A stretch of DNA of 64,000 bases from Magnetospirillum molischianum DSM 120 (GCF_000294655.1 NZ_CAHP01000020.1:214751-278750), one strand, 5' to 3'; numbered from the stretch's first letter, positions 19,404-28,619 are shown. Numbers and translations are program-made. Notes: generated by a model from the sequence alone, not told the origin.

Positions 19404-20552
19404 TCAGAGAGTGGCAGCGCGAGCGGTCAGGGCTTGCCGGTATATGTCTTCCAGTTGGGGCAGATTGGACGCGGGGGTGTAGCGTTGCTCGAAGACGTCG
19501 CGGGCACGGCGGCCCATGGCCCGCATGGCTTCGGGATTGGCGATGGCCCAGCGGGCCTTGGCGGCCAGATCGGCGGCATCGCCGGGGCGGAACAGTAGCC
19601 CGGTAACGCCGTCCTCGATCAAATCGGCCAGGGCGCCATGACCTGCGGCGATCACGGGCAGACCCGCGCTAAAGGCCTCGATCACCACGAGGCCGAAAGT
19701 TTCATACCACAGCGAGGGCATCACCAGGAATTCGGCGTTTGCCATGCTCCGAGCTACTTCAGCTTGGGTTTTCTGTCCTTCGCCGCCCACGACCGCCTTT
19801 AGTGGTCCGTCGCCGAGGAAACGCAGTGGCGTGGTCAGACTACCCCAAGCCTCGGCGGCGAGCAAAACACCCTTTTCCTCGACCATCTTGCCCACCAGCA
19901 GCGCGCCATGGCGGGGGGAGTCAACCACCGACGGGTCGTGACGATCCTCCACGAAATTGGGTTTGACCGTCACTTTATCGCTCGGTAAGCCACTTCTGAC
20001 GAATAGGCGGGCGGAATGGTCGGTCAAGGCGATATAGCGGTCCACATCCCTGTTCCAGGTGCCGGTCAGGCGGTGTAGCCCGGTCATGGCCGCCACGGCG
20101 GCTGATTGGCTGTGGCTGTCGCGATAGCAGCCGTGGACGATGCCCGGCCAAGCCAGCCCCCGACCAACACAATCTTCGCATGGGCGGCGGTCGCGGAGTA
20201 GCATGCTGTTGGTGCAGAACAGTCTGAAGTTGTGCAGGGTCTGCACCACGGCCGCGCCGCTGGCGCGGGCCGCTCCTAGAATGGTCGGTGACAGCACGGC
20301 GAAGAAATTGTGAACGTGTACCACTTCGGCCCGGTGCTGGCGCACCAATCGCGCCATGTCGGCAGCGGCCCGCCGGTTCCAGATCATGCCGGCGACGGCG
20401 CGAAATCGGCCGACGCTTGCGAGATCGGCATTGTCAGCGGTATGGCGCAAGACATCGTGGCCGGCAGCTTCCAGCACGTCGGCTTCACGGCGAAACACCT
20501 CGTCTTCGCCGCCATGGACAGTATAGCGGTTATAGACGGTGATGATTCTCAT
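19404..20552 (-). CDS. Glycosyltransferase family 4 (GT-B), exopolysaccharide
   Basis: A 382-residue GT-B glycosyltransferase, start ATG 20552 (MRIITVYNRYTVHGGEDEV). It shows the glycine-rich donor loop start, an N-terminal Rossmann domain with EVVHVHNFFAVLSP, and the C-terminal GT4 signature YETFGLVVIEAFSAGLPVIA with the EX7E pattern. A Cys pair in CEDCVGRGLAWPG and HGCYRDSH is frequent in this subgroup of EPS glycosyltransferases. Overlaps the flippase gene by ATGA. Sugar donor and acceptor cannot be deduced. Confidence 0.92.
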   Translation of the reverse strand: MRIITVYNRYTVHGGEDEVFRREADVLEAAGHDVLRHTADNADLASVGRFRAVAGMIWNRRAAADMARLVRQHRAEVVHVHNFFAVLSPTILGAARASGAAVVQTLHNFRLFCTNSMLLRDRRPCEDCVGRGLAWPGIVHGCYRDSHSQSAAVAAMTGLHRLTGTWNRDVDRYIALTDHSARLFVRSGLPSDKVTVKPNFVEDRHDPSVVDSPRHGALLVGKMVEEKGVLLAAEAWGSLTTPLRFLGDGPLKAVVGGEGQKTQAEVARSMANAEFLVMPSLWYETFGLVVIEAFSAGLPVIAAGHGALADLIEDGVTGLLFRPGDAADLAAKARWAIANPEAMRAMGRRARDVFEQRYTPASNLPQLEDIYRQALTARAATL

Positions 20553-22024
20553 CGTTTGCTCCAGCCTGGGGTCAGTGCCAGCGGGCGGATGGTCAGCAGG
20601 AACACGATTGCCGTCAAGACGCCATCTCCCGTCAGTCGGGCCAGTGGCGGCCAGCCGGTGGGCATCAACCGGGTCGAGATGGCCAGCGTCACGGCCATGG
20701 CGGCGGCCAGCAACGCCAGCCGTAGGATCGGCAGGTCCAGCAGGCCGGGGCCGAGGCGGCGAACCAGAAATGTCGTCTGGGCGAGGGCTTGCAGCGTTAG
20801 TGCCACGCCATAAGCGGCGATCAGTCCTCTCGCCCCCCATTCGGACAAGGTTATGGCCAACAGGATGTACAGGCCCAGGGTTACCCAGGTGAAGGCCAGG
20901 ACCCAGGCATCGGCCTTGCATAATTGTAGGGTTCGTAGCAACGGAATGCTGATGGCGAACAGCGGTGCGGTGGCGGCAAAAGCCACCGCCAGCGGCTGCA
21001 CATAGTCCGTGTCGGCGGTGGTGAAATTGCCCCGTTGAAACAGCAGGGCGACCACGTCGGAGGAATGGGCGAGAAACAGAGCCATCAGCGGGGTCAGGAT
21101 GGCGATGCACAGCACCATCATTTCACGGGCGGTGCGGATGATGTCTACCGCTTGGCCTTGGGTGCCGCCGCGGGCCAGGGACAGACTGAACCAGCCGGTG
21201 GCCACCGAAGTGGAAAGAGATCCCAGCAGCGGAACCAGCGAGCGGGCCAGACTCACCGCCGACAAAACCCCGGCTCCCAGATTGGCGGCGATGGCGCGTT
21301 CCACCAGGACGACGGCATTGGCGGCCATGCTGCTGCCTCCCAGCAATCCCAGGCCGATGGTGACATCCCGCGCCGCTTGACGGCCGGGCCAGCGTGGCCG
21401 GGCCAAACCCTGCGATAAGATTGGCAATTGGACACCCAGCCCCAGGCAAACCAGGGCTGCCGCCGCGACTTGGGCGAAGATGAAGGTAGCGACATCGTTT
21501 CGCCCCAGGGCGAAAGCCACACCCAACCACATCAGGGCTGCGATACCGCTGAGGGGCAGGCGCATGGCCCCGGACCAGTTGCGGCCGTTACCGATCAGCA
21601 CTGTGGCGAAGATGGCACCGATTCCTTGCAAAGGAATCAGCATGGCCGAAAGGCGCTGTAGCTCCACCGCTTGTTGGTGTGCAAGGTGGTTCAGACCGGG
21701 AGCCAACAACCGCATCAGTGGATCGGCCGCCAATGCCAGGATACCGCCCAGAATCAGGAATAGGAGGGCCAGTGCGGTGGCGTTACGACCGATCGCCAGC
21801 CAACGCTCCGCCGGGGCGGTGGCTGGATCTGTGGCGATTCGGAGAACGATGACGAAGGCGGCATCGTTCAGGACGGTCATCAGCACCGCCGGAATGGTGG
21901 TGACGGCGAAAAATATATCCGATTGCACGCCCAGACCATGGGCATGCGCGAGAAGAGCCAGCAAGATGGCATACGCACCACGATCAAGAATGGTGGCCAG
22001 AGCGAAGGGGAGGTGCTGGCGCAT
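20549..22024 (-). CDS. Wzx/MurJ-like polysaccharide flippase
   Basis: A 491-residue integral membrane protein with about 14 hydrophobic helices, of the MOP flippase superfamily. Features of the MurJ side of the family are visible (GLGVQSDIFFAVTTIP near the N-terminus, LFQRGNFTTADTDYV near residue 325). The genomic setting (between two glycosyltransferases in an EPS locus) argues for translocating lipid-linked repeat units rather than lipid II; a second murJ elsewhere on the chromosome would support this. Translationally coupled to the downstream glycosyltransferase. Confidence 0.85.
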   Translation of the reverse strand: MRQHLPFALATILDRGAYAILLALLAHAHGLGVQSDIFFAVTTIPAVLMTVLNDAAFVIVLRIATDPATAPAERWLAIGRNATALALLFLILGGILALAADPLMRLLAPGLNHLAHQQAVELQRLSAMLIPLQGIGAIFATVLIGNGRNWSGAMRLPLSGIAALMWLGVAFALGRNDVATFIFAQVAAAALVCLGLGVQLPILSQGLARPRWPGRQAARDVTIGLGLLGGSSMAANAVVLVERAIAANLGAGVLSAVSLARSLVPLLGSLSTSVATGWFSLSLARGGTQGQAVDIIRTAREMMVLCIAILTPLMALFLAHSSDVVALLFQRGNFTTADTDYVQPLAVAFAATAPLFAISIPLLRTLQLCKADAWVLAFTWVTLGLYILLAITLSEWGARGLIAAYGVALTLQALAQTTFLVRRLGPGLLDLPILRLALLAAAMAVTLAISTRLMPTGWPPLARLTGDGVLTAIVFLLTIRPLALTPGWSKR

Positions 22025-22118
22025 ATTCCGATGGGTTGCGAGAAGCCAGTAAGAAATATACTATGAAGTTCAGTGATTTTCAAATTTCCCGGACCGGCCG
22101 GAATTGACGAGTCCTTGA

Positions 22119-23243
22119 ATGTCCCGTCGTCTCAAGATCGCCTTTGTCTGGATGAACTTCACCGAATACCACGTCGATCGCTTGATGGCGGCGCAACAGG
22201 CTTTACCCGATTGCGACATCCTCGGCATCGAGATGGCAGCCGGCACCCTGCAATATGATTGGAAGCGCCCCGATTGCACCGGAGTCCGGGTGCTGACCTT
22301 GGCCAGCGATCCCTACGAGACCCTTCCGGTCTGGCGGCGCTTGTGGAATTTGCTGCGTTGTGTGTTGGTCGAGCGGCCTGACGTGCTGGTGTGCTGTCAT
22401 TACGAAGAGGTTGCGGTGTTTGCCGCGACTCTGGTCATGCGTTTGTTCGGGCGGCTGACCGTGTGCATGAACGATTCTAAATGGGAGGACAAGCCCCGTC
22501 CGTTGCTGCGGGAAAGTGCCAAACTTGTCTTTCTGGCTCCTTACCGTGTCGCCATGGTCGGCAGTCAGCGCTCGGCGACTTATTTTCAGGCTTTCGGGTT
22601 CACGCCGTCGTGCCTGTATTTCGGTTATGACACCGTTTCGGTGGCACGGTTGCGCCGATTGGCGCAAGGAGCCGAGGACGGCCTAGCCTTTGCCGCCCGT
22701 CCCATCGTCGTCGTCAGCAGGTTGATCGAAAAGAAGAACTTGTTTCGTCTGCTCGACGCCTATGCCCTCTATCGCAACCGTGTCGGCGGCGCGGCGCGGC
22801 CGTTGCAGATTCTGGGGAGCGGTCCGCTGGCTGAGGAATTACAGCGCAAGGTGGCGGGGGACGGAATCGAGGATGTTCACTTCCTGGGATTCGTTACTCA
22901 GGCGGATCTGGCCCGTTATCTGGCCCGCGCCCTGTGTCTGGTTCTGTTCAGCACCGTCGAGCAATGGGGGTTGGCTGTTAACGAAGCGGTGGCCTTGGGG
23001 ATTCCGGCAGTGGTTAGTGATGTGGTCGGAGCCCGCGATTTTCTGGTGCGCGACGGCATCAATGGCTGCGTGGTCGAACCCGATAATGTCGAGGGCTTGG
23101 CCCTGATTCTGGAGCGGCTGGGCGCTGATCAGGCATTGTGGATGCAGTGGCGTGTTGGTTGCAACGCATTCGTCGAGAAAGCCGACGTCGGGTGTTTCGC
23201 TGAATCTCTTGTAACGATGATACAAGAAATCAAGAGACATTGA
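22119..23243 (+). CDS. Glycosyltransferase family 4 (GT-B), exopolysaccharide
   Basis: A 374-residue GT-B glycosyltransferase starting MSRRLKIAFVWMNFTEYHVD. The N-terminal acceptor domain contains RPDVLVCCHYEEVAVFAATL; the C-terminal donor domain shows VVSRLIEKKNLFRLLDAYAL, ILGSGPLAEELQRK and the E-x7-E block EQWGLAVNEAVALGIPAVVS. It is divergent from the flippase by about 95 bases and is the first gene of the plus-strand EPS run that continues to the FkbM methyltransferase. Substrate unknown. Confidence 0.92.
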   Translation: MSRRLKIAFVWMNFTEYHVDRLMAAQQALPDCDILGIEMAAGTLQYDWKRPDCTGVRVLTLASDPYETLPVWRRLWNLLRCVLVERPDVLVCCHYEEVAVFAATLVMRLFGRLTVCMNDSKWEDKPRPLLRESAKLVFLAPYRVAMVGSQRSATYFQAFGFTPSCLYFGYDTVSVARLRRLAQGAEDGLAFAARPIVVVSRLIEKKNLFRLLDAYALYRNRVGGAARPLQILGSGPLAEELQRKVAGDGIEDVHFLGFVTQADLARYLARALCLVLFSTVEQWGLAVNEAVALGIPAVVSDVVGARDFLVRDGINGCVVEPDNVEGLALILERLGADQALWMQWRVGCNAFVEKADVGCFAESLVTMIQEIKRH

Positions 23244-23321
23244 CAGACGAGGGGGGGTATTTGCTAAGATCAATCAAATTTTGATGGTGTTTGAAGTTCT
23301 CATGCTAATTTTAGTGAAATA

Positions 23322-24374
23322 ATGAAAGCTTTTATTATAGCCCGGCTCATGGCCAAGAAACTGGCTTATGAATTCCAGGGGCTCCTGACGTTGCTGCGTT
23401 TTCCATTCGTTCGTAAGGAATTGGTTGCGCATCTTGAGCAACGGCCGATGAAATTGGCGGTCGAGACAACCAATATCTGTAATGCCAATTGTATTTTTTG
23501 CGCCTATCAGTTCCAGACCCGCGCACAAGGGGTAATGGCCCCCGATCTGTTCCATAAGATTGTGAATGACTTTGCCGCGCTGGGTGGGGGGTGTCTGGAA
23601 TTGACGCCATCCGGCGGCGAACCTTTTGTCGATCCCCATATTGTCGAACGTATCCGCATGGCGCGGGCATTGCCTCAAATCGGCATCATCCGCATGGCTT
23701 CCAACCTGATCCTGGCGCACAAGCACGGCTTTCCCGAGATTGTTCAGAGCGGGTTGACGCAACTAACTGTGTCGATGCCCGGTTTCGACGCCGCCATCTA
23801 TGAACGCATTTACCGTTCGAAGATGTACCATAAGGTCTTCGATAACCTGATTGCGCTGCTGACGGAAAACAATCGCGCGGGCAGTCCATTGGACATTGTT
23901 CTGGGTATTCGCGGCGATCAAAGTCTGGTTGAGCTATCGGCCAGTCCCGATTTCCAGAAAGTCGCGGCGCTGCTGCCGCCGGAAAAGATCGAAATCGCCT
24001 ACCGTTTCAATAGCTGGGGCGGCAAGGTCGGGGCGGATTTGCTGCCGCCGGGTATGAAACTGAAGCAGGCCAACCGCTTGCGTCACCCTCGCATCAGCCC
24101 GTGCAGTCAGCTTTACCTGGGGGCCATGGTGTTTTGGGATGGCACCGTTGGCGGCTGTACCTGCGTCGATATTGATGCTCGGGATTTGTTGATCGGCGAC
24201 TTGCGTCATCAATCCCTGGCCGAGGTCTGGCGCGGCCCGGCCTTGGCAGCCCTGCGCCAAGGGTTTGATGACGGTCAGCCGCCCGAGGTGTGTCGCCAGT
24301 GCAATGAATACCTGAACCTGTCTCATTGTCTGCGTCCGGGCAATGCGGATTTCGTCAAATTGACACCGGGATGA
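23322..24374 (+). CDS. Radical SAM/SPASM domain protein in the EPS locus
   Basis: A 350-residue radical S-adenosylmethionine enzyme. The [4Fe-4S] motif CNANCIFC lies at residues 53-60 (Cys53, 57, 60). The SAM-binding GGE-like segment is LTPSGGEPFVD. The C-terminal Cys-rich SPASM region has CSQLYLG, GGCTCVD and CRQCNEYLNLSHC, probably carrying auxiliary clusters. Such enzymes modify peptides or sugars; here it lies between a glycosyltransferase and the initiating sugar transferase, so a role in a sugar or lipid-carrier modification is possible but unproven. It ends 4 bases before the next gene. Confidence 0.88.
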   Translation: MKAFIIARLMAKKLAYEFQGLLTLLRFPFVRKELVAHLEQRPMKLAVETTNICNANCIFCAYQFQTRAQGVMAPDLFHKIVNDFAALGGGCLELTPSGGEPFVDPHIVERIRMARALPQIGIIRMASNLILAHKHGFPEIVQSGLTQLTVSMPGFDAAIYERIYRSKMYHKVFDNLIALLTENNRAGSPLDIVLGIRGDQSLVELSASPDFQKVAALLPPEKIEIAYRFNSWGGKVGADLLPPGMKLKQANRLRHPRISPCSQLYLGAMVFWDGTVGGCTCVDIDARDLLIGDLRHQSLAEVWRGPALAALRQGFDDGQPPEVCRQCNEYLNLSHCLRPGNADFVKLTPG

Positions 24375-24378
24375 ACGC

Positions 24379-25797
24379 GTGACGAGACTTCACTTTAACA
24401 AGGTCCGCGCCGAGGTGGCTCGGGCCTTGTTCTTTATTCTGGCCGATTTGGCTGCGTTGGCACTGTCTTACCTGCTGGCCGGTCTGGTCGTGCTGATCTT
24501 CAGCCGTTTTGCCGAAGGGCGCAGCTATGCCGATCTCCTTGTGGATACGGCAATGACGCGGCCCGGTGAGATTGGTTTCTTTGCCGCCGCCCTGATGGGG
24601 TGGTTCTGGCATCGGGGCCATTACACTCGTCGTCAACCGTTCTGGATCGAAAGCTATCAGGTTCTGATCGGGTGTTTGGTCGCCTTGTTGTGCGCCGGTT
24701 TTCTGCAATTCGCGCTGCAACAGGTGTTCTCGCGCCTTTGGCTGGTCAATACCTGGATTTTGGCTATCGGGGCGATCCCCACGGCCAGATGGCTGGCCCG
24801 CAATCTCATGGATAAGCTGGGGGTATGGACGATCGGGGTGCTGGTGGTCGGGGACCGCCATCGCATTGCCGAGGCCGAGGCATTGTTGGAGTCCGAACCT
24901 CATCTTGGGTTTCGGGTGGTTGCCTCAATGGGATTTAACGGTATCGACGGCCACAATCCAAACGGATGGCATGATGCCTGTATCCGCCATCAGGCTTCCA
25001 TGGTGGTGCTGGCGGCGGAAGAGGCCGAAATGGTCCGCCACCGTGATGCCATCGCCCGGCTGGCCTTGGAAGGTCTTCCTTTTCTGTGTGTACAAAGCCT
25101 GTCCGGCTTACCGGTTTTATCGTTGCACGCCTTTTATCTGGTCGGTCACGACGTTCTTCTGTTGATGGAAGGTGGCCGACAGGGAGTTACCGCCCGACTT
25201 ATCAAGGCTGCATTCGATTGGTTAGGCGCGATGTTCCTGACCGTGTTGCTCTCGCCTTTGTTGTTGGGGCTGGCCTTGGCCGTTCGCCGCGATGGTGGTT
25301 CTGTTTTTTATGGGGATCAGCGTATCGGACGTAATGGCCGGTATTTTTATTGTCTGAAGTTTCGCACCATGGTTCCGCAGGCGGACCAAGTTCTGGAGCG
25401 GCTGCTGAGGGACGATCCTGCGGTCCGGGCGGAGTGGGAGGCCACTCGTAAATTGCGCCAGGATCCCCGCATCACGCCGGTGGGGCGTTTCATGCGATCG
25501 TTCAGTCTCGACGAATTGCCGCAGATATTGAACGTCTTGAAAGGCGACATGAGTTTGGTCGGGCCTCGTCCGGTTCCTGTGGTGGAGGCAGAGGCCTATG
25601 GTCCTGAATTACGTTATTATATCCAGGGTAAGCCGGGGATAACCGGGTTGTGGCAGGTCAGCGGTCGTAACAATTTGGAATACGCCCAGCGGGTTCGTCT
25701 GAACACATGGTATCTGAAGAACTGGTCTTTGTGGCTTGATATCCTTATTTTGATAAAAACCATTCCCGCTGTTTTGTTGCGCAAGGGAGCCTATTGA
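24379..25797 (+). CDS. Polyprenyl-phosphate sugar-1-phosphate transferase (WbaP type)
   Basis: Initiates repeat-unit synthesis by transferring a sugar-1-phosphate to undecaprenyl phosphate at the inner membrane. The 472-residue protein starts at GTG 24379. The N-terminal half has four to five membrane helices and a Rossmann-like central domain; the C-terminal catalytic domain (from about residue 270) has YGDQRIGRNGRYFYCLKFRT, FSLDELPQ with the catalytic Asp-Glu, SLVGPRPVPV and GKPGITGLWQVSGRN. The full five-helix architecture is WbaP-like (hexose-1-P) rather than short PglC-like. Its stop overlaps the next ATG (TGATG). Confidence 0.93.
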   Translation: MTRLHFNKVRAEVARALFFILADLAALALSYLLAGLVVLIFSRFAEGRSYADLLVDTAMTRPGEIGFFAAALMGWFWHRGHYTRRQPFWIESYQVLIGCLVALLCAGFLQFALQQVFSRLWLVNTWILAIGAIPTARWLARNLMDKLGVWTIGVLVVGDRHRIAEAEALLESEPHLGFRVVASMGFNGIDGHNPNGWHDACIRHQASMVVLAAEEAEMVRHRDAIARLALEGLPFLCVQSLSGLPVLSLHAFYLVGHDVLLLMEGGRQGVTARLIKAAFDWLGAMFLTVLLSPLLLGLALAVRRDGGSVFYGDQRIGRNGRYFYCLKFRTMVPQADQVLERLLRDDPAVRAEWEATRKLRQDPRITPVGRFMRSFSLDELPQILNVLKGDMSLVGPRPVPVVEAEAYGPELRYYIQGKPGITGLWQVSGRNNLEYAQRVRLNTWYLKNWSLWLDILILIKTIPAVLLRKGAY

Positions 25798-27011
25798 TGC
25801 CGTCTACGCCTATGGCTACGGCTCTCATCCAGGCAATGCTTGCCGTCGTGATCGCCTCCTCGCCGCTTCTGGTATTCTTTTCGCCCGATCATTGGCAACT
25901 CCTTTACGGAATTTCAGTGCTTATCCTGACTATTCTGGGGGCGCTCCTGCTGATGGAGCACTTCCAGGTTAATGTGGTCATTCGCATCGTTTTGATGTTC
26001 CTGCTGATCGCGGTTCCGCCGGAACTCAGTCTGCTGGTTAATGATTATGATGAGCCGCGCCTGCCTAAAATTCTGGCAGTGGTTGCTTTCTATGGGGTGC
26101 TGGGAGGATTAATACTGCATCGTCCAGCCGATGTAATCTATCGGAGCATGTTCGCCTTCCTGATTTTGACATTGATGATTTCGACTGTTCTTGTTCTGGT
26201 TCTTTCCGTGAACAGTTCGGATTTTGGCTTTGTCTTGTCCCTACGCCGTAGTGCTTTCGATTTGGAAGAGATGGGGCTGCATCCCAATTACGGCGGATTG
26301 CTGGCCACTGCTATTGCCGTGGCCGGGTGTGGTCTGTCATCAATAACGCGGCGTATCGGTTTGGCGGCGTTCTGTGTGTTCGTTTGCTGGCTGATGGAAT
26401 CTCGCGGTGGCTTGCTGGGGGTGATTGCCGCTTTCGGGATCGGGTATGCCTGCCGGGGGGTGCTGGGCGCGATGAACCGAGAGGAAACGAAACGCCGTTC
26501 GGGAGGCTGGGTGATCGGCGGTGTGGCGGCGGGCTTGCTGTTGCTGGTTTACGGCTCGTCGTTGACGTCATTCATCTCGCGGGAATTGTTGCTGCTCGAC
26601 GATGCCAACCGTGGCCTGGACAGTGGCTTCTCCGGCCGCTCCGAAGTCTGGCGGGAAGCCTGGGAACAGTGGCTGGACTATCCGCTCTTTGGGTTGGGCT
26701 TCATGCACGACCTGGAATTGGGGGGCTCTGAGGATATGAACCGTGCCCACAATCTGCCTTTGACCCTGCTCAGTGAAACCGGCCTGATCGGTTTGGCCGG
26801 TTTCGTCGGTTTTTCCCTGTGGGGGGTAGCCTATGGGGTGCGCCTGGGCCGCCAAGGTCAAGTGACTTCAGCCAGTTACGTAATCACGACCATCTCCGTC
26901 TATTGGATATATGGGATATTCGAGGGCTTGAGCCTCAATGTGGGCAATCCGCTGTCGGCAATGTTCTTTCTGGTCGCATTTGCCTCGGCGGCCTCGCCGA
27001 AATCAGCATGA
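25797..27011 (+). CDS. Wzy/O-antigen ligase-like polysaccharide polymerase
   Basis: A 404-residue polytopic membrane protein with about ten helices. In the Wzy_C/O-antigen ligase family a periplasmic loop with GxSGRSxxW followed by an H-N motif is diagnostic: here DSGFSGRSEVWREAWEQW and later AHNLPLTLLSETG are visible. Start is ATG 25797, overlapping the upstream stop. In the middle of a Wzx/Wzy-type locus this most likely polymerises repeat units. Confidence 0.85.
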   Translation: MPSTPMATALIQAMLAVVIASSPLLVFFSPDHWQLLYGISVLILTILGALLLMEHFQVNVVIRIVLMFLLIAVPPELSLLVNDYDEPRLPKILAVVAFYGVLGGLILHRPADVIYRSMFAFLILTLMISTVLVLVLSVNSSDFGFVLSLRRSAFDLEEMGLHPNYGGLLATAIAVAGCGLSSITRRIGLAAFCVFVCWLMESRGGLLGVIAAFGIGYACRGVLGAMNREETKRRSGGWVIGGVAAGLLLLVYGSSLTSFISRELLLLDDANRGLDSGFSGRSEVWREAWEQWLDYPLFGLGFMHDLELGGSEDMNRAHNLPLTLLSETGLIGLAGFVGFSLWGVAYGVRLGRQGQVTSASYVITTISVYWIYGIFEGLSLNVGNPLSAMFFLVAFASAASPKSA

Positions 27012-27751
27012 GTGCGCTGATGTCATTGCGGCGGCGCTGGCATCAGTTTCGAAAACTGTTGTTCTTGCTGCCTGTCCCGCTGTTTCGTCGTGGATTGCGC
27101 CATGGCGTCGCCGCGACGGTGGAGCACTGGCCACTACTGTCCACGCTGACAATGGCGACGGTGGTGGACGTGGGAGCTAATCGAGGGCAATTCAGCTTGC
27201 TGGCGCGAGCCTTGTGGCCGCAAGCCACGATCCACGCTTTCGAACCGGAAGTTTTTGCAGCCACGACATTAGAGCGGCTGATGGCGGATGATTCCCGCTT
27301 TCATTCATTTCAGTTGGCTCTGGGCGCAAGCCACGGTTTCGTCCCGTTATTCGTGTCGCATCGATCGGACAATTCATCGCTGTTGCCGGCGGGGGAATTG
27401 CAGTTGCGCTATTGTCGGGGGGCCGCTCGGGCCAGGACGGACGAGGTTGCGCTCGAACGGCTGGATTCCGTGTTGTCGGCATCGTCCGTAGTCGCACCGG
27501 CCTTGTTGAAATTGGACGTGCAAGGCGGCGAATTAGCCGTATTGGAGGGGGCGGAAAAGATTATCGACCGCTTTTCCCATGTCCTGGTCGAGGTTTCTTT
27601 CGTTCCATTGTACACGGGTCAGCCTCTGGCTGGTGCCGTGGATGCGTGGTTGAATGCTCACGGTTTCCGTTTGGCCGGATTAGGGGAGCCGGGCCGCGAC
27701 GCGGCGGGCCGGGCGGTTCAGGTGGACCTGCTGTTCGTCAAGGAAGCGTGA
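27008..27751 (+). CDS. FkbM-family SAM-dependent methyltransferase
   Basis: A 247-residue methyltransferase, start ATG 27008 overlapping the polymerase stop (ATGA). Motif I appears as VVDVGANRGQFSLLA, followed by IHAFEPE (motif II), and the FkbM signature LKLDVQGGELAVLEGAE near residue 165. FkbM enzymes O-methylate sugars in polysaccharides and glycolipids, so it probably decorates the EPS. It is the last gene of this plus-strand run, followed by two hairpins. Confidence 0.9.
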   Translation: MSALMSLRRRWHQFRKLLFLLPVPLFRRGLRHGVAATVEHWPLLSTLTMATVVDVGANRGQFSLLARALWPQATIHAFEPEVFAATTLERLMADDSRFHSFQLALGASHGFVPLFVSHRSDNSSLLPAGELQLRYCRGAARARTDEVALERLDSVLSASSVVAPALLKLDVQGGELAVLEGAEKIIDRFSHVLVEVSFVPLYTGQPLAGAVDAWLNAHGFRLAGLGEPGRDAAGRAVQVDLLFVKEA

Positions 27752-27825
27752 GACCAAACTCCGATGCGACTCGTGTGGACACGTATCGGATAGACGGAAA
27801 ACTGTTCAAAATCCATGGCGGCCCG

Positions 27826-27863
27826 ATACCGGCCAACGGGTCAAATCGAGGGTTGGCCGGTAT
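27826..27863 (+). repeat. Dispersed intergenic hairpin repeat, copy B
   Basis: ATACCGGCCAAC (27826-27837) and its exact reverse complement GTTGGCCGGTAT (27852-27863) surround the 14-base loop GGGTCAAATCGAGG. Copy C (51270-51303, opposite strand) has identical 10-bp inner arms and 13 of 14 loop bases; copy A (11125-11155) is a diverged relative. It lies 75 bases past the FkbM gene. Confidence 0.85.
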
Positions 27864-27867
27864 TGAG

Positions 27868-27895
27868 AGCCGATTCCATTCAAATGGAATCGGCT
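27868..27895. terminator. Bidirectional hairpin between convergent EPS genes
   Basis: AGCCGATTCCAT (27868-27879), loop TCAA, and ATGGAATCGGCT (27884-27895) form a perfect 12-bp stem. A short TTTA follows on the plus strand, and CTCTCAATA on the other. Immediately adjacent to repeat copy B and 20 bases from the 3' end of the minus-strand exporter gene. Confidence 0.75.
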
Positions 27896-27915
27896 TTAGG
27901 GTCGAGGGGGGGCGG

Positions 27916-28509
27916 TCAGAAATAGCGCTCGACCACCTTGATGATGTCGCCGGGCAGAACTGGTGTGCGTTCGGTGGCGCGCAATTCCTTTTCGACACCT
28001 TGGACCTGGCGGATCAGCACGACTTCGCCTTTGCTGGCGCGATAGTCATAGCCACCGGCCTTTGCAATGGCACCCAGTACGGTAACGCCAGAGGTGTAGC
28101 CAAACTCTCCCGGCTGACGAACTTCACCAAGGACGTAGAAGGGACGAAAGGTCATGACTTCCACGGCGACCTTGGGATCGCGCAGATAGCCGGCCCGGCT
28201 CAACACATCGGCGACACGCAGAGCCAGCGCCTTGGCGGTCAGGCCCATGGCTGGCACCGTGCCAGCCAAAGGCATGGCGATGTTGCCGATGGGATCGACG
28301 AGGAATTCGCCCGACAGGTTGCTTTCGCTAAAGACGGTGACTCGGACCTTGTTGCCGGGTTCCAGCAAATAGCCTTCGTTCGGTCCTTCAACGACTGTGG
28401 GGGCCATCTCGGAGGGCAGGCTGACGCTGCATCCGTTCAATCCCACAACGATAGAAGCGACCAGGACCAGGGTTCCGAAGAAACGGCGTCGGTTCGACTG
28501 GGATGTCAT
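27916..28509 (-). CDS. Wza-type polysaccharide export lipoprotein (short form)
   Basis: Outer-membrane/periplasmic polysaccharide export protein. Start ATG 28509 (MTSQSNRRRFFGTLVL); the signal peptide ends in the lipobox GLNGC at residue 26. The mature protein has a Poly_export domain (GNKVRVTVFSESNLSGEFLVDPIGNIAMPLAG) and one SLBB domain (FYVLGEVRQPGEFGYTSGVTVLGAIAKAGGY). At 197 residues it is much shorter than E. coli Wza (about 380) and lacks the C-terminal outer-membrane helix, so a separate outer-membrane pore, perhaps the nearby beta-barrel protein, is likely. Confidence 0.92.
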   Translation of the reverse strand: MTSQSNRRRFFGTLVLVASIVVGLNGCSVSLPSEMAPTVVEGPNEGYLLEPGNKVRVTVFSESNLSGEFLVDPIGNIAMPLAGTVPAMGLTAKALALRVADVLSRAGYLRDPKVAVEVMTFRPFYVLGEVRQPGEFGYTSGVTVLGAIAKAGGYDYRASKGEVVLIRQVQGVEKELRATERTPVLPGDIIKVVERYF

Positions 28510-28619
28510 TACATATCCTTTGACGGACTGGGCCAAATCGCTGGCTGGCGGAAACTCATGGGATTTGAGATAACCGAGACCGCATGTGCAACGCAATGGT
28601 GTCGGCGGTGCTAAATGGT

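Noticed and set aside
27412-28614. 400-residue plus-strand frame across the FkbM end and the exporter gene
   Set aside because: Spans two real genes and the hairpin repeats; Gly/Arg-rich shadow.
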